From the NCBI GenBank assembly GCA_021234155.1, contig JAJEKV010000023.1, forward strand, positions 7,108,009-7,172,008: a stretch of DNA of 64,000 nucleotides, in the 5' to 3' direction. The stretch's first letter is position 1; each line of letters starts with the position of its first letter. Of the stretch, positions 36,548-45,488 are shown piece after piece. The notes below the pieces were generated by a model. The model was not told the origin of the DNA. It searched no databases and saw nothing but the letters and a program-made list of their open reading frames with translations. The DNA comes from Isoetes taiwanensis (Eukaryota; Streptophyta; Lycopodiopsida; Isoetales; Isoetaceae). A program made the translations under genes and the position numbers.

Positions 36548-37456
36548 TTAATCTATCACAGATTTTAACAATGGCAGACCTATATATTCGATGTTGGCCA
36601 TTTCGGAGATGACTTGGCCGTCGAATTGGTTCATAAATTTTGGGTATTGTCTTTCTAAATCTTGTTTCAATACCCAAGTTGCGTCTTCTACTGGCACGTG
36701 CTTCCATTTGACTAAGTACTGAAGAAATTCCGATCTTCGTGTTTTCTTGAGTGCTTTGTCAAGGATGATTTCAGGAACAATTTCAACATGCTCCTCTGTC
36801 ATTTCCAATAATGTTGGAGTCTCTAAAATCTCTTCCGGATTTGGGGTATGCCTCTTAAGCAGACTAACGTGGAAGACTTTATGAACCTTTAGATGAGCGA
36901 GTAAGTCTAATCTGTAGGATTGATTTCCAACTCTCTCAATAATTTTAAATGGTCCTGCCCATCTTGGTGCCAATTTCTTGCAATTTTCAATTCTGAGCTT
37001 GGCTTGCTTAACTTTGATCTTTAGCCATACGCTATCTCCAATTTGAAATTCTCTCAACGTTTCTATGCTTATCTTTAAGCTCTTTTGGCCGACTTCTAGC
37101 TTTGCTATCAAATATTCCCGAACTTCTTGCACTAGCTCTTGCATATCTTCTAGCATTTGTTGAGAGACTTCAACTTTTGACACCGGATTATGCCACGTGT
37201 CAGGTGTGAGACATTGGTATCCATAATTAATCATGAACGGGGACATCTGTGATGATTCTTGCTTGGTACTATTATATGCAAATTCTACCAAGTATATGCA
37301 GTCCTCCCATTTCGTCTGTTTGTTCCACACGTAATGTCTCAACATATCTTCCAAAATTCTGTTTGTTCTTTCTGTTTGACCATCTGTTTGAGGGTGATAA
37401 GCCGTACTCATACAAAGCTTTGTTAGATGGTTCCAAAGAAGTCCTTCAAAATGCAC
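36548..37456 (-). pseudogene. D2 integrase C-terminal half and chromodomain
   Basis: It starts just after the second catalytic Asp and shows STAYHPQTDGQTERTNR with the catalytic Glu, then the SH3-like part RWAGPFKIIERVGNQSYRL and KVHKVFHVSLLKRH. The chromodomain is FLQYLVKWKHVPVEDATW, about residues 247-264. The chromodomain would tether the integration complex to modified chromatin. The frame differs from the upstream integrase part by a shift between 37456 and 37542, where SDRDPKF is readable in another phase. Open for 302 codons and probably recent. Confidence 0.9.
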
Positions 37457-37541
37457 TTATAAATTTCGGATCTCTATCCGATATTATTCCTCTAGGCATG
37501 CCATGAAGTCTGAAAATTTCTTTAGTGAAGAGCAAGGGTAT

Positions 37542-38456
37542 CTAGGGTAGGTAATCATTTGTTCTACATGGCAAGAAATGTGCCATATTTGAAAGTTTAT
37601 CGACCACTACCATGAGTGCGTCATGCCCCCTTGCTGTTCTTGGGAGGCCCGTGATGAAATCCATACTCACTATTTCCCACTTGGCATCTGGAATTGCTAA
37701 TGGCTCTAGGGCTCCAGGAATGCGAAGTTGTTCGGCCTTGGTTTGTTGACATAATTGATATTGCCGAATGTAATTGGCAATGTCCTTCTTCATACCTGGC
37801 CAGAAGTAACTACTTCTTATTTTAAAGTAAGTTTTCATAAAGCCTGCATGACCTGCAATCGGGCTATTGTGAGTATCATTGAGAATCAACTTTCTCACTC
37901 CTGATGCTTCTGGAACACACAACTTGTCCTTATGGTAAAGAAGCTTGCCTTCCTTCTTATAATTCTTAAAAAGTTCCCTTTCTTTGTTTGTTCTTGCATC
38001 CTTGCAAAGACTTGCCCAAACCTGTTGGAACTCCACACTAGAGGGTATTGCCTCCTCAATTTTCCTGCCGAATTCACTTGATAAAGTTAATATGGCATTG
38101 CAGTGTGTTCTTGTAACTATTGGCCTGCGAGAGAGAGCGTCAGCAACTACATTCAATTTGCCGGGCTTATAGACTATATCAAAGTCATATTCTTCTAAAA
38201 ACTCCATCCACCTTCTTTGTCTCAAATTTAGAAGTGGTTGTGTGAATATGTATTGCAAACTCTGATGATCTGTGTCTAATTGGAACTTCTTTCCTAACAA
38301 ATAATGTCTCCAAATGCGTAGTGCCCTCACTACTGCCAATAGTTCTTGATCATGAGTCGGATATCGTTGTTCTGCTTCATTCATTTTCTTTGAATCGTAT
38401 GCAATTACCCTTCCTTCCTGCATAAGTACCCTTTTTGTGGCAATCATGCTTTGCAT
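37542..38456 (-). pseudogene. D2 RNase H and integrase N-terminal half
   Basis: 304 open codons. RNase H is shown by AYDSKKMNEAEQRYPTHDQE, LLAVVRALRIWRHYL and DTDHQSLQYI, and the tether by FDIVYKPGKLNVVADALSRR. The integrase zinc part is H...H...CQLCQQTKA (read QYQLCQQTKAEQ; the first Cys is replaced by Tyr in this copy), then WEIVSMDFITGLPRTARG with the first catalytic Asp. RNase H degrades the RNA of the hybrid. Confidence 0.88.
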
Positions 38457-38495
38457 CGGTTGCTACAAGTTTATCTTTTTCGAGTCGGGGTAAGG

Positions 38496-39439
38496 TTAGA
38501 ACTGAGCTGTTGTCAAGGCTTCTTTGAGCTTATCAAAAAAAACTTGTACTTCTTGCATCAATTGTCCATCCAGTTCTTTACCTTCGTTTCTTTGTGAGGT
38601 CTGCATCAAAGGAGCTGCCCACTTAGCGAAGTCCTTTACAAATTTTACGTAGTATCCCCGCAAGACCCGGAAACTTCTTACTTGAGGAACGTTTCTTGGT
38701 GCCGGCCAATCTATGATGGCTTCTATCTTTCTTTGGATCCGTTCTTTATACAATATGGCCCAAGTAATCAACTTTGGGGGTGGCAAAGTGACACTTGGAA
38801 AATTTGGCAAATAGCTTATGCCTTCTTAGTTTACGTAAGACTTTTCTTAGATGGTGATCATGTTCTTGATTGACTTGCTATAAATGAGGATGTCGTCAAG
38901 AACACTATTAAAAAATCATCCAAGAACTCTCTGAAAATATCATTCATCAACCTCATGAGCGTTCTTGGTGCATTTGATAGGCCAAAGGGCATAACGTAAA
39001 TTCATAATGACCATAGCGTGTTAAAAAGCGTTTTATGAACATCTTCTTCTTTTATTCTTATTTGGTGGTATCCTGACCTTAAGTCAATTTTGGAGAATAT
39101 CTTTGCCCCTTGAAGTTGATCCATTAGATCATCTGCTCTTGGTAATGCGTATTTATTCTTTACCGTTTGTTTGTTGAGTTGTCGGTAATCTATACACATT
39201 CTGAGACTTCCATCTTTCTTCTTCACGAAGAGAATAGGTGCCCCAAAGGGTGATACACTTGGTCTTATAAAACCAATTTCCAACAACTCCTTCAACTGAT
39301 TCTTGAGTTCTCCAAGTTCCGGTGTGCTCATCCTATAGGGAGCCTTGCTAGTAGGCTTAGCATCTGGTGCTAGAGTAACCTCACATTCCACACCTCTATA
39401 GGGTGGTAGCTCTCGGATATCATCCGGAAAAAACATCAT
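38496..39439 (-). pseudogene. D2 reverse transcriptase, frameshifted
   Basis: It opens at 39439 as [19 protein letters not shown] and includes [52 protein letters not shown] and [15 protein letters not shown] with the first catalytic Asp. It then breaks at 39002. The active-site motif is readable as VLDDILIYS near 38870-38900, where most relatives have Y/F-x-DD. The thumb and connection (YYVKFVKDFAKWAAPL) lie at 38496-38810. At least three indels, several beside homopolymers. Confidence 0.88.
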
Positions 39440-41390
39440 AAAATTCTTTTATGATTTTAGCAATAGGCTTAGGCAATTTTTCTATGCTTTCCTCCTGTGT
39501 TATATTCTTACTATCAGGTTGAATTGCCTTTAGCCTAAGGATATATTCAATCTCCTTCTTTACACTGTATTTATTCAACTGGCTTAAAGTTATACACTGC
39601 ATTACTGAAGGAATTTCCTTACCTCTGACCACTATTCGTTTGTCATCTGGTGCGGTGATTGCTATTTCTTTATTGTCGCAGTCAATGATTGCCTTAGCTG
39701 GTTTGAGGAATTCCATTCCGACTATCAAGTCATATTTGCCAATATCCATTACCTCAGCTCCCATGGTGAACTTAATTCCGGTCAATCCGACGTCAAAGTT
39801 AACTCTTCTTCCCTTTGTATGTCGAATTGCCCCATTTGCCATGCTGACTGGTCTGGGTTTAGATTTTAGGGTCTTTGACTTTAATAATGCTGCCAGTCTA
39901 GGAGATGCAAAATTGTGTGAACTACCTGTGTCTATTAGAATTACATACGGTTTATCATCTATTATAGCATCAGCTGAGATGACTGTGGACTGACTTGCAA
40001 CATTATCAGTCTCAATAGCTGCACAAATCTTACACTCACCATCTATGTAATCTTGGGCTTCCTCCTGATCATCATCTTCATCTTGTTCAGTAGGTGATTC
40101 CCATCCGTCTAACTCTGCCAAAGCTGCCTGCATAACGAAAGGACATGTATGTGTTCTGTGGCCCGGCTGGAAACATCTGAAACAGAGTTGTTTCTTGATG
40201 CATTCATCCCTCTTTTCCTTTGGAATACTGTCTAGGAAGCTTTTGATTGACCTGCCAGATGAAGACCCTTGAGCTGCCTGATTTCTGTATGGTCCCTTCC
40301 TGTCATTCTTCCCTTGCAACTGTTGGTTAGCAGGTTGATTTCCCTGCTGCCTTGGAGTGTATGGAGCTATTGACTTGTCCTTTGAATAGTTGCTCTGCTT
40401 TGGCCCAGGTGTTTGTGGAGTTTCTTCCAAACTTAAGGCTTTATCTTCAGCTTCCCCAACTGTTTTTGGGTTTATGGCCCGCACAAGTCTCTTGATGTTG
40501 GGGTTTAGTCCCTCAATGTATCCATCTACGGCTTGCCTTTCTGTTATTGTTGGCACATTTAAGCGTAGCCTCATGAACTCTTCTGTATATTTGGCTACGG
40601 TTAAGTTTCCTTGATCCAACCTATAAAATTGTTGAATCTGCCTGCTTGTATGTGATCGAGGTACATAGTGCTTGCGAAATGCTTTACTGAAAGTTTTGAA
40701 CTTACAATTGTTTCTTTTCAGTCTATTAGATTTGGCATATCCCTTCCACCATATTCTGGCTGGACTATTCAAATTTGATGTTGCTACCTTTCCTATGTCC
40801 TTATCCTTCATCCCATAGGAGTTGCCAAATTCTTCCATCTCATCAAGCCATGCTTCTGCTTCCATGCCGGATCTGTCCTTTCCAGAGAACTGCCCCAGTT
40901 TCCTTGTTTTCCAGACATTGCTCATAGCAATATCTATTTTCTTCTGGTAATCTTCCGCTCGATGTACTGTTCCTCCTCTTCGATGTCTATTCCTATCATT
41001 GGAACTATCAGACTCAGTGTCGGAGTTACTGTCACTAGCTGTACCTGATGTGGTGTTGTCTGCACTTGAGCTTGAAGGAGTTACAGTTCTCCTATGTCTT
41101 TTCTTTCTCTTTTTCTCCCTTGGAACTTCCGGTGGTGGATTCTGCCCTAGTTGAGCTTGTTGATCAATTCCTGGGACTTGTGGTGGTAGAGGTGCACACT
41201 CCTGGTTTTGCATCAGTGGTGTTGCCCAGTTGACTATCCGTGTCATTTGATTTCTCATGCGCACTAATCGTCGGTTTATAGCTTCGGGTGACATGTCATC
41301 CTCGACTGCTTCATCATTGTCATGGCCGAATAAGTTTCTTGGCAACCAGTTTCGTTGTCGGTTTTGAAATTCTTGTTCCTGAGGTGTCAA
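39420..41390 (-). CDS. D2 gag and aspartic protease
   Basis: 656 codons without interruption. A charged, low-complexity N-terminal part (Ser/Asp/Arg-rich near residues 100-145) precedes the gag domain (about 170-330: [68 protein letters not shown]). The zinc knuckle [14 protein letters not shown] is at about 400-414, and protease [19 protein letters not shown] at about 485-503. Gag forms the particle and binds RNA; protease matures it. The frame ends at a T6 run (39428-39433) just before PDDIREL of reverse transcriptase; one T fewer would fuse gag to pol. The start ATG at 41390 fits the usual length. Confidence 0.93.
   Translation of the reverse strand: MTPQEQEFQNRQRNWLPRNLFGHDNDEAVEDDMSPEAINRRLVRMRNQMTRIVNWATPLMQNQECAPLPPQVPGIDQQAQLGQNPPPEVPREKKRKKRHRRTVTPSSSSADNTTSGTASDSNSDTESDSSNDRNRHRRGGTVHRAEDYQKKIDIAMSNVWKTRKLGQFSGKDRSGMEAEAWLDEMEEFGNSYGMKDKDIGKVATSNLNSPARIWWKGYAKSNRLKRNNCKFKTFSKAFRKHYVPRSHTSRQIQQFYRLDQGNLTVAKYTEEFMRLRLNVPTITERQAVDGYIEGLNPNIKRLVRAINPKTVGEAEDKALSLEETPQTPGPKQSNYSKDKSIAPYTPRQQGNQPANQQLQGKNDRKGPYRNQAAQGSSSGRSIKSFLDSIPKEKRDECIKKQLCFRCFQPGHRTHTCPFVMQAALAELDGWESPTEQDEDDDQEEAQDYIDGECKICAAIETDNVASQSTVISADAIIDDKPYVILIDTGSSHNFASPRLAALLKSKTLKSKPRPVSMANGAIRHTKGRRVNFDVGLTGIKFTMGAEVMDIGKYDLIVGMEFLKPAKAIIDCDNKEIAITAPDDKRIVVRGKEIPSVMQCITLSQLNKYSVKKEIEYILRLKAIQPDSKNITQEESIEKLPKPIAKIIKEFYDVFSG
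39426..39440 (-). other. Gag-pol frame junction at a homopolymer
   Basis: Minus strand GATGTTTTTTCCGGATGAT: with six T the frame stops (DVFSG), with five it reads DVFPDD as in most relatives. Either a programmed shift, an old mutation or a sequencing indel. Confidence 0.6.
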
Positions 41391-41630
41391 GCCGAATGTT
41401 CCTGCTGCAAGATTTTATCAAATACATTGTTTATGCAGTATTCCTTGGTGCTATGATATTGTTATCTTGCTTCAAATAAACCATAAAAGATTTTAAAATA
41501 GTCAATGATTTATATGATCATAAGATAATTTTTCTATTCAAAACATATGGGTACATAAAATTATGATATTATCCTTAAAAGGTAAATACTTGACATAATT
41601 TTAAGAAAGCTAAACATGAAAATTGATAGT

Positions 41631-43166
41631 TTATCTCTTGGAGCTGGATCCTGTGTTGGATTTGAAGAAATCCTTGATATGCTTGAGTCTAAGGCCTTTG
41701 CCCGCATTTCGTAGGATATTTCGTGTCGACCCTCCTTCTAGGGCTTGCTGCATCTGTGGTGCTGGAAGTTCCGGTGCCGTAGCTGCTACAACTGTCAGTA
41801 GTCCATCTCGCATGTGGCCCCGGGCGAAATCTAGACTATAGAGAGCTACCGATCTTTTAATGAGAATGACGTGATCGATATTTTCTCTTATTTTGGCATG
41901 CTGCCCGAAACCTGTGAGTGCCATGAGCAATGCCACTGCTTCTTCCCCTCTTGGGCTAAATTCTTTGTGAAAGACTAACATTTGGCCTTGACATAGGGTT
42001 GGGAGATAGTATCTCAAGGCCTTGCCCTTTTGATGCCCCTTTGGTGCTTTTCCTTTGCCTGTTCCTTTTCTTGCTGCTGCAGATCCCACTATTTCAAGTG
42101 CTAGGAGATCATCATGGTCTCTCATCATTGTTGCCGCGTTTTCAAGATTGATGCTGGTTCTCTCCCTGACACTTGATGATCTCCTGGGCTGACTCACACT
42201 AAGTCCTCTGCCTGTTTTATACAAAGTGCTTTGAATTGCTTGGAATTCCTCTTCCGATATAATGGGTTCATTTTGCTTATAGAATTCCTTTATATATTGG
42301 TAGGCTTCAATATCGGTCATTGTTTCACCCGCATAAGAATGGTGCTCCGCTACTTCACGAGGAATCTCCTGATAAGAATAATCAATAAGGTCATGCGGCT
42401 GTCCTTCGGAGATGATGCCTAGGAGTTCATCAATCCTTAGGCCTTGTTCCAAGCAGTAAGGTAGGTGCAATATGTCATTTGCGAGGAGGTATTCTTCTCC
42501 TTCGACAATTATTGGAGATAAGGCAGTGATACCTATTGGTGGCGGGTTTGATTTTAGCACCCGTTCTTCGTGCATAGTAATTTGCCTTTCCCATTTTTCA
42601 GCGAATCTCGCTTCTTCTTCTTCATCTAGCTCACCAGTTTCTTCATAATCTTCCTGTAGCTTGAGTATTTCATGTGATGTGCCTTGGGTCACGTACTCAG
42701 TCGTGTCGAGTTCGAGGATGTCATCTTGATTTACCCTTGTGTTCAAGGGTGCAAGGTCTAGGGGCTGAACTGAAGGTTCCCCTACCTGATTGATGGCGTT
42801 AAATAGCATAAAAATTGCAAGTGCTGCTTGCGCTGAAACATGCCTATGCTTTTGTACTGTGCATCTTATATAATCTGGCATGTTGCTTGTTCTTTCCCAT
42901 ATTTGTTTCTTGATTTTAGATGTGTTGCCCAATACTCTGGAGAGTACTTCCAATGAAACCCACTTTCCTGCTCTGGGTGGAATGTCAACTTCTGATGGCA
43001 ATATCTGTTGATCATACTGGATCATTATCTCTGTGTAGAATGGTGTTCTTGTTAGTGTTGCATATAGATCAAATGTATGATTGAACACCTCAAAGGCCTG
43101 CTGTATGGGTACTTCTCCCTTGTGGTCGGAGCTATTATACCATTCGATGAAGTTGGTAGGCGCCAT
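41631..43166 (-). CDS. ORF-X, extra protein upstream of gag, unknown function
   Basis: 511-512 codons from MAPTNFIEWYNSSDHKG; an in-frame ATG at 43313 would add 49 residues with a hydrophobic, aromatic stretch, but the inner start looks more natural. The N-terminal 140 residues (KWVSLEVLSRVLGN, YIRCTVQKHRHVSAQAALAI, FMLFNAINQ) faintly recall the 'putative plant transposon protein' domain found in extra ORFs of other plant LTR elements; this is tentative. The middle is acidic (EETGELDEEEEARFAEKWER), then basic Gly/Lys (RKGTGKGKAPKGHQKGKAL) before a C-terminal globular part with ALRYYLPTLCQGQMLVFH. No transmembrane segment in the core, so not an obvious envelope. It lies on the sense strand between the H3-like gene and gag and is uninterrupted, which argues for function. 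Confidence 0.8.
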   Translation of the reverse strand: MAPTNFIEWYNSSDHKGEVPIQQAFEVFNHTFDLYATLTRTPFYTEIMIQYDQQILPSEVDIPPRAGKWVSLEVLSRVLGNTSKIKKQIWERTSNMPDYIRCTVQKHRHVSAQAALAIFMLFNAINQVGEPSVQPLDLAPLNTRVNQDDILELDTTEYVTQGTSHEILKLQEDYEETGELDEEEEARFAEKWERQITMHEERVLKSNPPPIGITALSPIIVEGEEYLLANDILHLPYCLEQGLRIDELLGIISEGQPHDLIDYSYQEIPREVAEHHSYAGETMTDIEAYQYIKEFYKQNEPIISEEEFQAIQSTLYKTGRGLSVSQPRRSSSVRERTSINLENAATMMRDHDDLLALEIVGSAAARKGTGKGKAPKGHQKGKALRYYLPTLCQGQMLVFHKEFSPRGEEAVALLMALTGFGQHAKIRENIDHVILIKRSVALYSLDFARGHMRDGLLTVVAATAPELPAPQMQQALEGGSTRNILRNAGKGLRLKHIKDFFKSNTGSSSKR

Positions 43167-43466
43167 TAGAGCAAGGTAGGTGTAAAAGTCGGTTTGATAA
43201 AATAGCAAAAGGCCTGAAAATCGCCTAAAGGGGTAGGAGCTATCTTTGAGAGGAAAAAAATAGAAAATGACCTTCCTTTTATAGAGGTTATGGTTTCTAG
43301 TTTTTCGTGCCAATCATAATTGTTTAGAAAAATCTAAGTTTTATGAGCTAGAATTTACCAATCTAAGAGATATGAAATGCTAACGTAGTTAGAACAAGGC
43401 GGAAAACATACTAATTTATTTTATTTTATTTCAGCTAAATTGGACATCTTTTTGATCAAATCGGGC

Positions 43467-43540
43467 GAATTCGGTTACACCGCGCGAAAGGGGTTTCCGA
43501 GCCCCTCGGAAGGCTGTTTGGCGCGGTGTGACCGAATTTG
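43467..43540. other. Structured repeat copy 1 between H3-like gene and ORF-X
   Basis: An 18-bp stem AATTCGGTTACACCGCGC (43468-43485) pairs with 43521-43538, one wobble, around an inner stem TTCCGA/TCGGAA with a GCCCC loop. Its twin lies 200 bases away. Confidence 0.85.
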
Positions 43541-43670
43541 GGTCAACTTTATTTCTATAATGGCGATTTTGATAATAAAACATACTAACTTGCGTTTATT
43601 TTCTAAATTTAGTCAACCTAGCATGTTTATTTATAAAAATCTAACTTATTTGACTCCGAATTTACCCTAT

Positions 43671-43737
43671 TTCGGTTACACCGCGCGAAAGGGGTTTCCG
43701 AGCCCCTCAGAAGGCTGTTTGGCGCGGTGTGACCGAA
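43671..43737. other. Structured repeat copy 2
   Basis: TTCGGTTACACCGCGC (43671-43686) pairs with 43722-43737. Copy 1 and copy 2 differ by one base in the 67-base core (TCGGAA versus TCAGAA), a change that weakens the inner stem. Confidence 0.85.
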
Positions 43738-43862
43738 TTTGGACTTTTCGGCGCCGTTGACTTTATCAACTCCGATAATTATTAATTTTTTTAAAAGTAG
43801 TACAACATCTATATAACATCTTGGAGTCAAAATTACAAAATTTCTAGACAATTATATACTAT

Positions 43863-44936
43863 CTAAAACTTTGCCCCTCTAATTCTTCTTGCCAAATGAA
43901 TGTCTTTAGGCATTACGGTAACCCTCTTGGCATGTATAGCACAGAGGTTACCTTCTTCGAATAATTGAACTAGCTCCGCCTCCGAAGCTTCTTGCAGAGC
44001 ACGAACCATCAATGGTGTGACCCGATAATCTGTCCTAAATTCCTGCAACACCTCTCTAAGCAACCGCTCGAAGGGTGCCTTGCGTATAAGGAGATTTGTG
44101 CACTGTTGAAAGTGCCGAATTTCCCTAAACGCACGGGAGTGCTTCGAGTTGGGGCCATGGTGTTTCCTCTTGGGCTCTCTGGGGTGTGGTGGGGGTGGCT
44201 TCGGCTGATTTTTCTTGGGTCTGCCCCCTTTTATCGTCCTTGGAAAATTCTGTTTGCAATACCATTTGTTGTATAGGTACCATCGGCGGAAATAAATTTT
44301 ATATGCCGCCTTCTTTCTTTCAAATTGGGCGTCGTGACTCAATTTGAATGCCCTTTCGCCCGGCTTTTGCTTCTTTTTACTCTTCTAAGCGTTGGGCCAT
44401 GTTGGATAGGGTGGAGGGGCATTGGGGTCGGATGGTTCGGCCTCATCCCCTGATCTTTCGACCACGGCGTCTTCCTCCTCTTCTTCTTCAGCATTCTCCT
44501 CTTCTTCTTCTGTTGGTTCTTCATCCCTAAGGGGTTCTTCAATAGTAATTGTCCCCCTAGGCCTATCCTGCCTCCTCTTCGTCCTCCTCTCTTGCCTTCT
44601 CACCTCCTCCTCTCTTTCCTTTCTCTTTCTCTCCCTCCTTTCTGAGGCCCATTCGGATACTTTTTCCTTGCCTTTCTTGCTTTTGGGTCTCATACTTTTT
44701 GGCAGCTGCTTCCCACCTGTTGTGGGTCTGGTGACTGCCTCCTTTTCGGTCCGTTCCTCATCAACCTCCTGTTCTTCGCTTGATTCTTCCTCTTCTTCCT
44801 CAATTGTTTCTTCTTGTTCTTCCTCAACCACTTCCTCTTCTTGAGGGGGTGGCTGGGCGGCTGCTGCTTGAGCGGCGAAGTGAATTTGTTCTGCATATAG
44901 GCCACAAACTCTGGCAGTGGATTTGGTTTTGGCCAT
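43863..44936 (-). pseudogene. Histone H3-like protein encoded by retrotransposon D2 (one in-frame TAG)
   Basis: One frame of 358 codons, interrupted only by TAG at 44387-44385. It starts MAKTKSTARVCGLYAEQ, matching the H3 tail ARTKQTAR: Lys4 and Arg8 positions are kept, Lys9 is Val. About 165 residues of Glu-rich then Arg/Lys-rich linker follow. After the TAG come [13 protein letters not shown], a basic Pro-rich stretch ([16 protein letters not shown]) and a full histone fold: [76 protein letters not shown]. The alignment to canonical H3 is ungapped from the alpha-N helix to the end, about two-thirds identical by eye. Cys110, His113 and Asp123 of the H3-H3 interface are kept; Lys56 is Gln. 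RHFQ..TNLLI recalls plant CENH3, but loop 1 is of canonical length. The frame after the TAG has no early ATG (the open stretch starts at a TTG), so the fold was made as part of one protein. Sense to gag, no intron: a captured retrocopy is likely. Confidence 0.85.
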
Positions 44937-45475
44937 GTTTTTTATCTCAGAAAACGGACGTTGATTGGCTATAGAACTGCTTATCACTAAGAAAGGAACT
45001 TAAGAGACTTTTTAGGGTTCTTTTAATTAATATGAAGTTTAAAAAGGTAGTTTATGGGGAATCGTGGAGGAATATTCCTTTTTTTTCTCATTACGGTGGA
45101 ATTTATTGAGCCCCCTTTCATTAATATCCCTCTCCCAATTTAAATTTCGCATTTTCTTGGTTGGAAATTATGAACCTTCACCATTTTTCACTGGAACCTC
45201 AGAATTTAAAAATTCTTTGACCCTTTTTATGTGAGATTTGGTGTAGATGCATAATTTTCACCCCAATCTTACTAGAATGTTTATTTTACTTTATTTTTCA
45301 TCCCCTTTTTAACTAGAATTTAATTTACTCTAGGACCCTCCTATTGGAAAAAAAATTTCTCCCCACTTTACGAGGTTCTAGGTTGGAATTTTTCATTCCA
45401 TTCCTTTTTCTAGGTCAATTAGCCTATTAAAACAGGGATATGGTCAGTGCTAGTTCTTGGTCAACCAAGAGCATG
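44937..45475 (-). other. D2 5' leader
   Basis: About 540 bases between the primer site and the first gene. AT-rich, no long frame. Repeated TTACTAGAAT/AACTAGAATTTA words near 45270-45320. Confidence 0.6.
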
Positions 45476-45487
45476 GCTCTGATACCA
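45476..45487 (-). promoter_or_regulatory. D2 primer-binding site (tRNA-iMet)
   Basis: On the minus strand TGGTATCAGAGC, complementary to the 3' end of plant initiator-Met tRNA, begins one base after the 5' LTR. This fixes the direction of the element. Confidence 0.93.
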
Positions 45488-45488
45488 T

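Noticed and set aside
44422-44844. Ser-rich plus-strand frame opposite the H3-like linker
   Set aside because: Antisense shadow of the Glu/Arg-rich linker (GAA/GAG read as TTC/CTC).
44936-44987. ATG at 44987 as start of the H3-like protein
   Set aside because: The following ATG (44936) begins exactly with the H3-like tail; the upstream 17 codons show no H3 similarity.
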